Notes: generated from the letters alone by a model not told the origin. DNA of 64,000 nt from Salticus scenicus (GCA_963930645.1 OZ005655.1:132397626-132461625), one strand, 5' to 3'; positions 44,048-55,925 are shown, counted from the stretch's first letter. A program made the numbers and translations.

Positions 44048-44770
44048 TCAGGTAATTTGGTCAGTTTCTATGGCATGCTGTACAATTTTCAAACATATAT
44101 CACGGTTTTTGAAATTTGTTTTATGTTCCTTAATTCGAGTATGAAGAGAACAGCCAGTTTGACCAATATAAACAGAAACATGTTGATTATCAGTGATTAT
44201 AAAAGTATCATCCACATATCTACGCCAAAAATAAATTTTATCATGTAAATCAGAATTAATTTGATTTTCAATAAACTGCATGACTATTTCTGCAATTCGA
44301 ACTGAAATGGGGGAGCCCATAGCAGTGCCATTAATTTGTTGATAATAAGAATTATTAAAGCTAAAACAGTTGGAAGTTAAACAAAAAGAAATAAGTTCAA
44401 TTAAATTATCTGTATCTAAATAATTGTTGAAAGAAATGTTATTGCAAATTTTACGGATAATATCACAAGCATAAGGGATAGGGATAGATGTGAACAGAGA
44501 AACTACATCAAGTGAAATCATTAAACTATCAAAGGGAACACTATTTTGTTTTAAATCATCAAGAAATCTATAAGCAGAAAGTGTACTAAACTGGGAATTC
44601 AATGTAAAAGGTTTAAGATAATCAGAAAGAAAACGGGATAAATTATACAGAGGGGATTTAGAATAATCAATTATTGGACGAAGAGGAGAATCCTGTTTAT
44701 GTATCTTTGGTAAGCCATAGAAAAGCCATGAGGAGCCTGTAAAAGGCTTGAAATGTTTAAATTTGTGTTT
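44048..44770 (-). pseudogene. Penelope-like reverse transcriptase fused to a GIY-YIG domain by deletion
   Basis: The main frame (44602-44048, 184 codons) holds RT motifs SLDVVSLFTSIPI (residues 30-42), GTAMGSPIS (92-100) and the catalytic WRRYVDDTF (126-134). Upstream, in the same direction to about 44770, are the frame pieces YGLPKIHK and SPLRPII typical of Penelope RT. Directly after YVDDTFIITDN the frame continues as SVYIGQTGCSLHTRIKEH (143-160), the GIY-YIG endonuclease start. About 150-200 residues of thumb and linker are missing, yet the frame is kept. Truncated at the N-terminus and at the C-terminus of the nuclease. The element encoded its own target-nicking nuclease but is dead here. 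Confidence 0.85.
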
Positions 44771-44889
44771 TTATTGTTTTAAATTGTATATTTTTAGTGC
44801 ATATTGTCTGTCCTCAGTTTTTAATGTGATTAAAAAAAACAATTATTTGGTTGGCCCATGTAAATTTTGTTTGTAGGGATAGGTTTTAG

Positions 44890-45189
44890 CAGGGTCCGGC
44901 AAATCCCAGGTGCCAGGTCGCCTGGGTGACTGAAAAATATCCCATTGGCGACCAAGTTATTGCAGACTGAGAAACATTTCATATATCTATAATAGAATAG
45001 TTCATTTTTCCAATGTAAAATAAGATATGAATGACTCAAATTCATTATAGAAAAAAAAAAATAAAAAATATTGCCCCTGTAGTCTCTCTGTGCTTTTATC
45101 GTAGGTGCTGTCATAGACATAGTTCACTGTCTCTGGCTCCTAGAAATTTTTTCTGGCTGCTAAGATAAAGGAACTTTTAACAGTCCCTG
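44890..45189. mobile_element. hAT-like MITE
   Basis: Ends CAGGGTCCGGCAAATC and the complement of TTAACAGTCCCTG. Flanking octamers GGTTTTAG / GATTTTAG agree at 7 of 8. Contains a GGTCGCC...GGCGACC palindrome like the one in 33632-34636. Confidence 0.65.
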
Positions 45190-45199
45190 GATTTTAGTA

Positions 45200-46190
45200 A
45201 TGATTGATTATGAAACGTATATATCAATTTTTTCAATATTTTGTTCATTGTTAATAATTACTGGAATTATTATATGTGAAAATTTAGAACTTATTATTTT
45301 TATTTCAAATTACTTTTTAGGATACCATAATTTTAGTTAAGAAGATATAAAATATGATATAAGCATAATATATATATTTTTTTAAATTTATTTTTTAAAT
45401 CTGTTATAAAAGCTGAAAGTTTTTAAAATGTGAGTTATTTATGATTATATGATTAGCCTAACAGAATATATATATTTTAAGAAACCAGAATATCTACTAA
45501 ACAGTCCATTTAAAATATCTCAGACTGATTTTCATGATCTGTTTCACTGATGTACCAAACCAACATATTGGAATATCAGCAACTAGCAGGCTTTTTCTGC
45601 TTCATTAGTCACTATATTTAAAGGAATTTTCAAAAACATTAGTCACTTTATAAATAGAAAGTAAAAAAAAAAATCCATTGAAATCACTTAAAACCTTGCT
45701 TTAGCTCCCTACTGTTTTTGACAGTGTCTTCCCTGCCTATTCTGTATTGGTTCCAGATCCCCAATGCTTGCATTCACACCTTAACAGAACATTTTAATTT
45801 AGGTGCTAACTGGATGATAAATGGTGCTGCTATTATTCAAGAACTAAGGGTATTATATCATCAAGGGAAAGAATATCATCCTAGACAGAATGGGCAGAGT
45901 GCATTATGAAACTCGGAATTCCTAGTAGTATTACTTTAGCTCCTTCCAGGCTCAATTTGTCCTGCCTAAATTTATATATAAAAAATTGTAATTTTTTTTT
46001 ATAAGCGCGTACTTTAGAAACAAGGTGACACCATTGATAAGAGTTTTTCTAAAAAAAAAAAAAAGTAACATTTGAAAGAAATAAGGAAATTTTAAATGTA
46101 AAGTTTGCTTTTTGCATAACCTACTGATATAAGATATCTCATATACAATTCAAAGATTAACTAGCTTTTACACTAACAAATAAGTTTTAA
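45200..46190. other. Mostly unassigned; Helitron tail fragment near 45593
   Basis: At 45593-45700 CTAGCAGGC and CATTAGTCACTATATTTAAA match the 3' end region of the Helitron at 59457-60394, same orientation. The rest shows no recognised feature. Confidence 0.5.
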
Positions 46191-46634
46191 TTTTGATCAG
46201 TGATGCCACTAGTCTTTCAAAATCCTGGATCTCTGGGACCCACGAGTTCCAAAATCTCGGTCCTTTTTTTTTTAAATGGGTCTCCACATAAATGAATTTA
46301 TATATTAAAGATATAAATTAAAATTTTATCTTATTGTAGATAAAAAAACAGTTTTTTATGAATTTTTAACAAACTCTTTTTGAGATGGTCTTAAAACTAA
46401 TATTATGTAGGAGGTGGCTGCTGTTAAGAAACAACTGAAAACATTTAGCTTAGTGTGCTCTGGAACCAGGAAAAAAAAAAAAAATTCTAAGAAAAAATAT
46501 AGTGTCATGCTAATAATAACTATTTTTTTGAACTAGAAGCATTTTTAAAAAGTCTTTGAAAGAGAGAGAATTAAGAGAACAAGATGAAAAAAAAGTTTTT
46601 TTTTTTTTTTTTTTTTTTGAAAAGGAATTTTGAG

Positions 46635-47129
46635 CAGGGGTCTGTCCAGACTATTCACACAGGGTCCTGTTTTTGTGAAATTGTGAAAAATTCTACACGT
46701 AATTTTGTGAATCTAAATTTAGTGTGAAAGTAAAGTTTTTCCAAACTTTTCGGCTAAGGTCCTCTTTTTGTGAAATTGTGAAAAATGCAATTTTGCGAAA
46801 TAAAATTACAATTAAGGTTTCATTTTTGACAATGACAGCTGACTTTTATAGAACTAAACTCACACATATGCATAGAAGCCCTATAGATTAGAAATTTAAT
46901 ATCAGCTTTTCGAGAGAAATACAACAAAAATGTTTGATTTTTCAGGTAGTCTGTTCTTCGCACTGAAGATTAATTTTGAAAATGAGAGATTTATCAAAGG
47001 CCTAAGAAGAAACATTTTGTGAAGGGTCCTGTTTTAGAATAAATAATTTTGTGAAGTGTCCTTTTTTAAGATATAAAATTTTGTGAAGTGTCCTTTAATG
47101 GACCCAGGTTTGCCTTTGGCAGACCCCTG
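46635..47129. mobile_element. hAT-like MITE inside the left inverted arm
   Basis: Ends CAGGGGTCTGTCCAGACT and complement of GCAGACCCCTG. TTGAG is repeated on both sides. The corresponding place in the right arm (complement of about 56906-56919) reads AATTTTGAGATAAG with no insertion. Internal lines GGGTCCTGTTTTTGTGAAA and TTTTGTGAAGTGTCCTTT relate it to the element at 25290-28178. Confidence 0.85.
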
Positions 47130-47536
47130 TTGAGATAAGGAGATTGATTACAAAATTTAGTTACACATTCCATTTCAAATACAGTACGGGACCCATTATC
47201 TGGCATTCGCGGGATCGACCTGATTCCGGTTATCAGAATTTTCCGGATATCGGCCCCTGCTGAAAAAGGAAATATCACATTTGAAAAGCTACCCCCTGTC
47301 CCCCACCCTCTTTTAACCATAAAATAACTTTCCAGTAAACTGTACTGATAACAATGCATTAGAGAAATAAATAAAAGAAGTTTACTTACTTATGTGTAAA
47401 AAAAATTACTATAAGAATAACATTTTGAAATTAGCAAAAATATTTTATTTTTTGCTTAATGCAGCAAACATATTACTTTTTTTTAATACTTACACTTAGG
47501 TTTTCTTAATAATAAAGTTTCTTGAATCTTAACCCG

Positions 47537-48390
47537 TTAACGCGCAAATTAATTTTGCAAAATATTATTAGCTGATTATTTCACTTCTAAATTAATTTAG
47601 ACAACTCACAGTAAAATATATTAACTTAAACAGTTCTTCTGATAGTTTTAAATTTAAAGCCTATCCTCTTTTATTGGCATTTAGTGTTCTAGTGAGAAAA
47701 CTTCTAGATAGAACATCTTTGAGATAACAGATTAATTTCCTATTAAGGTAAGTGCACCAAAACCTGACACATTAAGGAATAATTTTCAATTTATGTATTT
47801 TTTTACCTAAAAAAATATCTCTCTGACCACAGTGAGTGGTTTATATGTTTTCAAGCAACTATTATTATTACAGAAAACATCTTAAAAGCTATTTTCAAAC
47901 AAACATTAATTTAAAAAAAAATGTTTTTTTAAACATTTGAAATGCACCTAAAGCTGACACCTTAATTTTGATGTGTTCTTAAGCTGACATTTTAAGTACC
48001 TAAACCTGACACTCATATAATGTTACTTTTAAAACAAGTTCAACGCATCATATTTCTTGTTAAAAATTGTTTGTAGAAGAAATATGGATGAAATTACCTG
48101 CAAAAGCATTTAAATAAAATAAATAGATATGGATATGTAGGAAATTAAAAAAGACTTAACATTGAGAAGTTAGGTATATTTTGACATTTTACTGTAGATA
48201 ACAAATATTTTTCAAAATTAAAATTAATTTTAGTTATGCTAGTTAATAGTGCTATTTACTATATCTGATATCTGCATTTAAGCATGGTTGGTACCACAAG
48301 TACCACAAGAATTTGTGGTTGATGGCAGGTTGATTCTTTCTGTCATTTGGTCTGCCATATACCATATCTTGTCTTCAGTGTCATGCGATG
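47537..48390. other. Interior; subterminal lines of a further element
   Basis: At 47752-48030 are four repeats of a GCACC(T/A)AAACCTGACAC-type line, resembling the subterminal repeats of the pogo-like element at 32240. They probably mark the right end of the element whose transposase relic follows. Confidence 0.4.
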
Positions 48391-48393
48391 TAA

Positions 48394-49190
48394 CTAGATA
48401 TTCGTTCTGTTACTTGTCATCTTTTTCATTTGTACAAGAAAATATTCTCCCTCATTAACTATTACAAAATCGTTTATTCCACATTTCTGTCCTTCATTGG
48501 AAAAAGTTTCCCTGTAAAAATCTTCATCAGAATTAGTACATGCAGCATTATTTAATGTATTATCTGTATCTTCATTGAAGTTCAAATATTTCTTTGTGGG
48601 TTTGAAAAATGTTTCCACATTTTTATTGAACTTTTGTTTCTTTATGACTCATCAATTCTTCTCTTTTTTCTTTTCTTCTCCTGTAGATTTTTTCATTTTT
48701 CTCCTATTCTTGTTGTTCTTTTTTTGCTCATTTTGTTTCCGAACAGTCCTGCCATAATGTTGAAGAGCAACATAAGGCGTTTTTTTCCTTTTCCTTTTTA
48801 GTTATTAACTTTTCATTTTTAGATGTGAAGAATATAGATTTTTTAAAATAGTGTTGTTACACTGAGTGAGTCTATCAAAGCTTTTTTATATGAAATTGTG
48901 AAGGTATCTGAATCTAATACTTGCTTTTGTAGTGCTTTACTTGTGAATGCCATGTTTCGTAAGACTTTGAATTGAACTAAAAACTGATTGATTAATGTCT
49001 CTTGATGCTAAATACTCTTCACCAAGTAAGGCTCCTTGCGTAGATGGATTTGTAACATTTCTATAAAAAGAAGAAATTGTCATATTACTTTGAACTGAAT
49101 TACTTGATGTGAGTAGCCATAATACATTTTTCTTCACACAGTAAAAAGTGATTTATCTGCTTCGCTACCTTTTTAGTGATCGTCTAAGGA
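48394..49190 (-). pseudogene. pogo-like transposase relic
   Basis: Minus-strand frames. The first (49137-48937) contains NPSTQGALLGEEYLASRD, comparable to the LFG.A...AA segment near the end of pogo-like transposases. The second (48618-48394) contains GQKCGINDFVIVNEGEYFLV, comparable to the C-terminal DFVLV.YEG..FPG module. Several stops and frame changes lie between them in a lysine-rich stretch. Alignments are from memory of the family, so the call is tentative. Confidence 0.4.
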
Positions 49191-51460
49191 TTCATTGAAG
49201 ATAGTCATTAATTTTGTCGGCTCCAAAAATATGATTCAAAACATTGAATTATAATTTTGGATTTTGTAGTAATTTTGATAGTCTGTAATCACTCTAGTTT
49301 TTCATTTATTTTTTATTTTACATTTGTATTTTTTACAATTCAAAAATTGAATAATATAAAAAATTATTATTCAGTTTCAAAAATTTACATTCTAATTAAT
49401 TAATTTTAACTTACATATTGAACAATATATAAAAATTTCGCATAAATTGATGAGACTTTTTTCAAGTACCGAACTTAAATATTGTCATTTTAAAAATATT
49501 TAGGTTATAGTTTGTCATTTAAGACATTCTACTATTAAGAAAGTTGTTGTTAATGATTTATTATTGCATAAGTTTTTACTAAAAGACTATTTTTCTCATT
49601 TTAGTGTTTGAAAGTCAGTTCATAGACATGCTGATGCGCTTTGTAAATTATAACTTAGCTATAGTTTTAAAATATAAAGAACGGTAAAGTATTATTTGTA
49701 TTTATTTTTGTTTTGACATTTCATATACAGTATATGTTTAATTATAAGTAAAATGTTATAGATATTTGAATTCTAAAATTGTATGTCCTTTAAAATGCCA
49801 TAGGTATTTAATTTATTTAATATTCATTTTATTTGTAGAATTCAAATACCATATGTAAAAGATAGATGATAAAAAAGATCTTTAAAAAATATCAACTGGT
49901 TACTATTTTTTATACAGTAATCTCTTTTAACAATCACATATTATAAAAATATTGAAAGAATTATGACTTGTAAATATATGATTTTAGGGTTGCCTTGGAT
50001 GCATAGCACAAGTGAAGTAGAAGAAGAGGACAATCTGGTACATGCCCAGTAGCAGAATCTTTTTGTTCAATCTGAGACAGCTACTTAGGCATTAGCATAT
50101 AATCTGCAGCATATTTTCATTATAAGTTACGGGGGGGTGTGGAGTGTGGGATGTGGTAAGCAAATATTTATCACAAGTTTACAGTCATCTAATGTTAACT
50201 AATCATGATAGTTAATATTAGTTAATTGGATAGAGAAAGGTTGGAAATTACAAGACTTCTACAAGGCGTTAGCTCGGAAGGCGGGGGGGGGGGTTTAAAA
50301 AAAATCATGTGTAAGACATTCAACAATTTTACTTTCTGATAGGTTCCAGAATTTAATTAAATAATTTTAAGAAGAATACTGACATTTTTATTGTCGGTGG
50401 AAAAAGATTAGAAACTGCAAGGATTCCACGAGGCATGTTTAAAATGAAAAATAGCCTTTATTCTGTAGATGGAGAAAGATTGGAAATTGTAATTTTTCTT
50501 GCCAAAATTGAAAGACTTGGAATTCCTGCATAATACTGTTTTGAAAATAATCTGCAGACTGTAAAAAAAATCTGCAATGTACATCTCGCGCCTCACATTT
50601 TCTGCTATGGGGGGTACACACAACATTTTCTCTTATCCTATATACATTTATTATAGACAGTTGATTACAGTTTCAGATGTAACATTTAAATACAGTTGAT
50701 ATTTGTTCTTGAGTTATTTTGATAAAAGACTAAAGACAGACACACAGACCAACCGCTAAAAACTTGATTTATGAATTCAAGGAATCTCAAAATATATAAT
50801 TAGAGCAAAATCACGATTTCAGAAATTTGACTCAAAACCATATATAGGTAAAGAGAAAGTTAAAAAAAAAAAAAGCATCTTTGAAGATAAGGTTCTTATC
50901 ATGCAAAATTTCAGAATTTTTGTCAAGTTTTTTCAAAATGGTGAGAGAAACAAAAATACTGAATAAATATTTTTATGAATATTTTAAAATTCTTTTTGAG
51001 ATCTAACTAAAGTGTCATGTCACAAGAATCATCTTTCAATATAAATAAATAGTGTTTCTCCAGGATGACGACAATCAGGGAAAACAGGGAAATCATGGAA
51101 AAATCAGGGTACTTTATCAACCTGGAAATATCAGGGAAAAATCAGGGAATTTTGTAAAACCACCCAAAAATCATGGAAATTCTCAGGGACTTGAATTTGG
51201 AAAATCTGTTTTAAAAAGTTGGTATAAGTTTCAGTGTGGCTGGTTGACGTGTTTTTTGCGATCGCTGATGTTTTTGTGTTATGTGTCCGGACACTAATAA
51301 TTGTCAACAGCCACTCATGGTACCCTCACTGGCCATTTCCTGACTGACCACCTCTTCAGGGGGATTTGTACTTCTAGTGGAATTTTGAGTGGGCATGCTC
51401 TAGGCATTGTGAAATTATTACATTGTTCAAACTTAAAAGGACATGTTCGCTATCAATGGT
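49191..51460. other. Interior without recognised gene
   Basis: AT-rich. Two lines GAAAGATTGGAAATTGTAA / GAAAGGTTGGAAATTACAA recur (50235 and 50467). A block of CAGGGAAAA/TCAGGGAA repeats at 51075-51190 resembles a known type of repetitive MITE text but was not delimited. Confidence 0.4.
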
Positions 51461-51469
51461 AAGCATTAC

Positions 51470-52285
51470 TAATTCTGCGATTTAAGCATAGACGACAAGG
51501 GGATGGAGGCAGCCTCTCTTGGAAATGCACATTATTTGGGACACGACCTGGTTTGAATGGTCGTGAGTTGTTAGGAGTAGGAGCTGCATACACTTGTGGA
51601 GGTTGATTGTGATAAGGGTATCTATAAGTCTAAGGCCTCGGTACAGGGGTTGACAAATATTCAGGCCTAGGCCGATTATTTCTCCATTGTGGAGTAAAGC
51701 TAGGAGCCTGTGTGTTAAGTTTAATGTTGCTTTCTTTTTTCTGTTCGGTTGGTTGCATTTTGCTTAATTTATAGACAATTTATGCCATTCATTGGTATCT
51801 TTAGGAGAGTTTACCAATACTAATTGTCTTAATGAGATTGGGAGACCATCTGATAATCCCTCAAGTATAAATTTGGAGTCCAGTCCGAGTCTGCAACCCA
51901 TTTGTATCTAACTATTGTAATAACTATTAACATCATCCCCTAAATTAAATTTAATATTAGAGAAATCAGCTACAGCTAGAGAGTTAGTATCAGGAACAGT
52001 ATACTCCTCTCTAAATAATTTGAGAAATTCTTCCCAGTAGAGAACATGTAGACAGTTATTGATATAAACTGTAAGGGCTTTTCCCTTTAAGTAATTTTGA
52101 ATATGCGTAATTTTCCATAAATCATCTTTGTATTTTTCCTGACAAATACTATTAAAATAGCTTAACCAAGCTTCAAATTGGATCCCGACATCGGGGTTAA
52201 ATTAAATTATGTTTAGTTTGTTGTCATTAACACCTGCATTTCCTGACCCATTATCTGGGATCGACTCTTCGGAATCTTTCGGCAT
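51470..52285 (-). pseudogene. Retrotransposon gag-like relic
   Basis: Reading from ATG at 52285 (MPKDSEESIPDNGSGNAGVN), then after a stop a frame with FEAWLSYFNSICQEKYKDDL, WKITHIQNYLKGKALTVYI, WEEFLKLFREEY and GDDVNSYYN. After another stop it continues GLDSKFILEGLSDGLPISLR and DTNEWHKL. The arrangement (W..YF, YLKG.A, F...F) is that of the capsid part of LTR-retrotransposon Gag. Near 51480-51510 a further frame reads PCRLCLNRRISNAYH, a possible zinc-knuckle remnant. At least three in-frame stops. No pol follows, so this is a fragment. Confidence 0.55.
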
Positions 52286-52480
52286 GATGAAATAAATTTA
52301 ATAAAATATAATATCCCAATTAAAAAAAATATCACTTTGTACTAGAAACACATTAAAAAAAATTACTTTCCGAAAATTCTTCAAATTACTTAAATAGAAA
52401 ATAAATTGAAATATAAAATCATCGAAAATTTACTTTGTATTCTTCAAATTAATTACATAAAACAGAAATTAAAATATATT

Positions 52481-52481
52481 T

Positions 52482-52516
<35 letters not shown>

Positions 52517-52518
52517 GG
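52481..52518. repeat. (TA)n microsatellite
   Basis: Alternating TA next to the transposase relic that follows. Confidence 0.9.
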
Positions 52519-52539
52519 TTTTTTTGTTCTTTTTACAAA

Positions 52540-53242
52540 TGAAACAGGAATTTATCCAGATTTGCAACATTTTTCTGGTTCTTTTCTGTAATTTCATGTG
52601 CTTATGTAAAAGTTCGTGCATTTTTAAATGCCATAATTGAATCATCGGCATGAAAATTATCCTCGGTTTCATCGCCATTATTTTCACTTTTTTAAAAATC
52701 ACACATTTCTTATATGTTGTAGGATACCACATGTTTCAAAGTCTTGATTAATGCAAATATTATCATCAAATTTTTTTACCAGACGCATCCTCTGCTACAC
52801 GCAACCACTCTTCACCTGCATTATCATCATCATTTTTTTTGCCTTTCGGTTTGATATTCTTCATCATTTTTTTGCACATAACCACATTCACGAAGCAATT
52901 TTCTGGATTACTAAAGAGTTTACTTCCTGCCATGCTGAAATTACATAGATGGTCCATCACATCTTTGATCCTCCATGGAAATATGGAAAAGAGTTATTTT
53001 AGGATGAAAAAAGTGATTCCAGTTTGTATGTCATACGGAACCACTTGAGGTTCAGGAGAAAATTTTTACAAAGTCAGGAAAAAAATTTTGCAACAATGAA
53101 TGCAGGAAAATGACTTCTTGAAGCACGATGCATGCAGGTTTCGTTAACATTATTTAAATACAATTTGTGCAGGGACCATAGAAATAAAACGATCAATGCG
53201 GGAAAACGATGGATGCGGGAATGATAGATCAGGGTTTCACTG
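52540..53242 (-). pseudogene. Second Tigger-like element, C-terminal relic plus terminus
   Basis: The right end (53180-53242, complement CAGTGAAACCCTGATCTAT) has the form of a Tigger terminal repeat, with repeated CGTTTTCCCGCAT lines. Internal frames read AWQEV..L...NCF-like pieces, KNDDDNAGEEWLRVAEDASG and LQKRTRKMLQIW, i.e. the region after the DDE domain and the C-terminal tail. The catalytic domain is gone by internal deletion, and the other end is truncated. Confidence 0.55.
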
Positions 53243-53757
53243 CATTTGAGTAACTTGCTGCCATTAAACAGAAATTTTATAAATCAACAGTGAAATGAAT
53301 TTCAGCATATTGTTTGAGATCTTTAGAGATGACAAACTAGATTTATAGAAAAAAGACAAAACAATATTGATATTAGAAAAGGAAATAGAACTAAATTGAA
53401 TCAATGTAACAACAGGGAAACTGTAATTTAAAAAGAATCTTAACATTTATGAAAGATTTTTTAATCCTTGTCCCTTCCATAATTATGTAATTTAATAAAT
53501 ATATTTTGATATACCTTCCCACAGAAAAGAAAACTTTTGATCTTATGTTAACTTAAAATACAATACTAAATTTTATTTTTAATATGTTCAAAAATAAAAC
53601 GTATGCTAGTATGAAATATGAAGTTTAAGTTATATTATAGGGACTGACAATTATAATGATATTTCTTACAGTATAATCTGTATAGTATAATAATAGAACT
53701 GTGAATATGAAAAAAAAAAAAAAATAAATAAATAAATAAAAAAAATAAAAAAAAAAA

Positions 53758-53805
<48 letters not shown>

Positions 53806-54286
53806 TAAAAATGTAACTCAATTCACAAATTCCAATGAACATTGAAAGGTGATAAGACCATACTTCAAAAAGAGAATTCTAATTATGATGAAAATGTTTA
53901 CAGTTTTATTCATCAAAATGTTATTAAGTATAAAAATATTTTATCCGTTGTAAAAGTAGACATTTATTGATTAAAAAAAGCATGCAGTCCATTGAATTGG
54001 AGAAAGAATATCAACTTTTTCTGACATGTATAACAAAATACACTAAATTTACTCTCAAAATACAAAGCATAAGATACTCATAGTTAAAATTTTGAGGTGT
54101 ATTTCTGAATTTTAATGCTTTAAAATATGTTTGTGAAGGAGTTGAAAATATCTCTAATATTTGTAACAAAAGTAGACAAAAAACATAAAATGCCACCTTA
54201 ATCCACAAGTGCCCAAAAAGATTAATAAATAACTATAATAAAAATAATTACAAGATAAAAAGAACTTTTTATATACCATGTTTTTA
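53243..54286. other. Unassigned AT-rich interval
   Basis: Includes an A/TAAA-rich tract and (TA)n at 53711-53802. No gene recognised. Confidence 0.45.
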
Positions 54287-55065
54287 AATTTTCTGTTGAA
54301 TCATATAAACACTACCGAAGGCAGCGGGAACCCGGAACAATTGTCTAACAGTATTGAAAAAATTCATTGCTATCGTGTATTGAGTATTATAAAAGTTTCA
54401 AATGGCTGTTAAGTTAGTTTAGTTCTAGCCGGGAAGTTAGTTAAAAATCGATTGCAAGCTTTGTACTGGTAACGCTGCCGATGGCAGCAGGATCCCGAAG
54501 CAGTTGGTTAAAAATATTTTAAAAATGCATTTTCACTGTGTACTGAACTATTCTGAAAGTTTCAAATGTCTAGCTAGTCAGGAAGTTAGTTAAATAAATT
54601 TTCTGTTGAATCATATAAATGCTGCCAAAGGCAGTAGGAACCTGAAACAGTTGACTAAAAGTATTAAAAAAATGTATCGTCACCATGTTCTGGGCTATCC
54701 TGAAAGTTTGAAATGTCTAGCTAGTTGGGAAATTAGTGAAAAATCAATTGCAAGCTTTGTATTGGTAACGCTGCCGAATGCAGCAGGAATCTGAAACAGA
54801 TGGTTAAAAATATTTTAAAAATGCGTTTTCACCACGTTCTGAAATATTCTGAAAGTTTCAAATGTCTAGCTAGTCAGAAAGTTAGTTAAATAAATTTTCT
54901 GTCAAATTATATAAATGCTGCCGAAGGCAGTAGGGACTTGAAATAGCTTACTAAAAGTATTAAAAAAATGTATTGTCACTGTGTTCTGAGCTGTCTTGAA
55001 AGTTTCAAGCTAGTCGGGAAGTTAGTTAAAAATCGATTGCAAGATTTGTACTGGACAAACAAATA
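54287..55065 (+). repeat. Tandem array related to family 3 Helitron-like element
   Basis: Units of about 155 bp arranged as dimers of about 305 bp (starts near 54287, 54598 and 54895). Each has GAAAGTTTCAAATGTCTAGC and alternating 'CTGCCGAAGGCAG' hairpin-like lines. The same TTTCAAATGTCTAGCTAGTC text, in complement, is in the unique part of family 3 at 39425-39470, so the array is probably the internal repeat of another copy. Confidence 0.75.
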
Positions 55066-55106
55066 AACAAACAAGAATCAAAGTTAATAAAAACATGGTA
55101 ATAACT

Positions 55107-55925
55107 AAAAATATATAAGTAAACACCTTACTTTAGCTTCATTATACTTGCAAAAAGCTTTTCGTAGGAGGATCCTCTTCTTTCTCAATTGCAACTTGCT
55201 GTAGTGGACAGTGACTATCTATAGCTTCATCTTGATCTTTAAGTAGGTGGTGTCACTGAAAATAGATTCCGGCGGATTCGTGGTCATTAATGGCAATTCG
55301 ATTATTGATTATCTCAACAGTTTCTCTAAAAAAAGCGTACGTAGGGTTATTATAATTAGCGATTTTTGTTACGTCATTAAATTTTATATCTATTTTGCTT
55401 TCCAGGTAGGTTCTAGCAAAAGCTCCTTAAGGAACGATAAAGATGTAATTCCCCCCCCCCCCCCTCCTTAGAAACTGCTGGCGTTTATAAAATCCCTTTT
55501 CAATACCAAAATAAAGATACAGGATGTTATATAGGAGTAACAAAAATAAAAATAAAAACCTCTTTAAAAGAACATCAAAGTGATATTAAATATGCCAAAT
55601 ACACCACTGCTCTTTCTAGAACCTACCAGGAAAACAAAATAGATATAAAATTTAATGACATAACCAAAATCGCTAATTATAATAACTCTACTTACGCGTT
55701 TTTTAGAGAAACTGTTGAGATAATCAATAATTGAACTGCCATTAATGACCACAAATCTGCCGGAATCGATTTTCAGTGGTGCCACCTACTTAAAGATCAA
55801 GATGAAGCTATAGATAGTCACTGTCCACTACAGCAAGTTGCAATTGAGAAAGAGGAGGATCCTCCTAAGAAAAGCTTTTTGCAAGTATAATGAAGCTAAA
55901 GTAAGGTGTTTACTTATATATTTTT
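55107..55925. repeat. Inverted duplication of a Penelope-like 3' region
   Basis: Arms 55107-55427 and 55604-55925, about 320 bp each and roughly 90% identical, separated by about 175 bp. The plus-strand right half encodes the GIY-YIG domain described below, and the left arm is its mirror image without the YIG start. Confidence 0.85.
55519..55800 (+). pseudogene. GIY-YIG endonuclease domain of a Penelope-like element
   Basis: A frame beginning TGCYIGVTKIKIKTSLKEHQ, then ALSRTYQENKIDIKFND, then AFFRETVEIINN before a stop. YIG at the start, LKEH after it and the catalytic-type glutamate in FRETVEI are the order expected of the Penelope GIY-YIG module. Past the stop, the frame still reads GIDFQWCHLLKDQDEAIDSH. 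A different lineage from the domain at 44048 (YIGQTG). RT is absent. The mirror copy on the minus strand (55427-55107) encodes the same C-terminal part. Confidence 0.7.

Larger units (their letters stand above)
38069..44834 (-). mobile_element. Penelope-like element, split by a hAT-like insertion
   Basis: On the minus strand it runs from 44834 to 38069. A terminal repeat of about 100 bp (AGCCTTTTACAGGCTCCTCA and CAATAAAAACACAAATTT lines) occurs at both outer ends in opposite orientation, as is common for this class. The coding part (RT plus GIY-YIG) is at 44048-44770. The left terminal repeat (38069-38305) carries hammerhead-like boxes. The interruption is 38306-43982. Confidence 0.8.

Noticed and set aside
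48575..48757. Plus-strand open frame rich in phenylalanine
   Set aside because: Shadow of the lysine-rich minus-strand transposase relic; low complexity, no start context.
49988..50052. Possible exon continuing exon B (GLPWMHSTSEVEEEDNLVHAQ then stop)
   Set aside because: The acceptor is mediocre, no donor gives the phase needed by exon D, the frame ends in a stop after 21 codons, and it lies inside the 11.2-kb inverted-arm structure.
52766..52960. Independent small gene (64 codons)
   Set aside because: Its sequence (DDDNAGEEWLRVAEDASG) is the post-catalytic region of a Tigger-like transposase and continues in other frames to a Tigger-type terminus.
55247..55785. Pair of mirrored open frames starting MVSLKIDSG / MAPLKIDSG
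   Set aside because: Antisense shadows of the two GIY-YIG arms; the sense frames carry the recognisable nuclease motifs.
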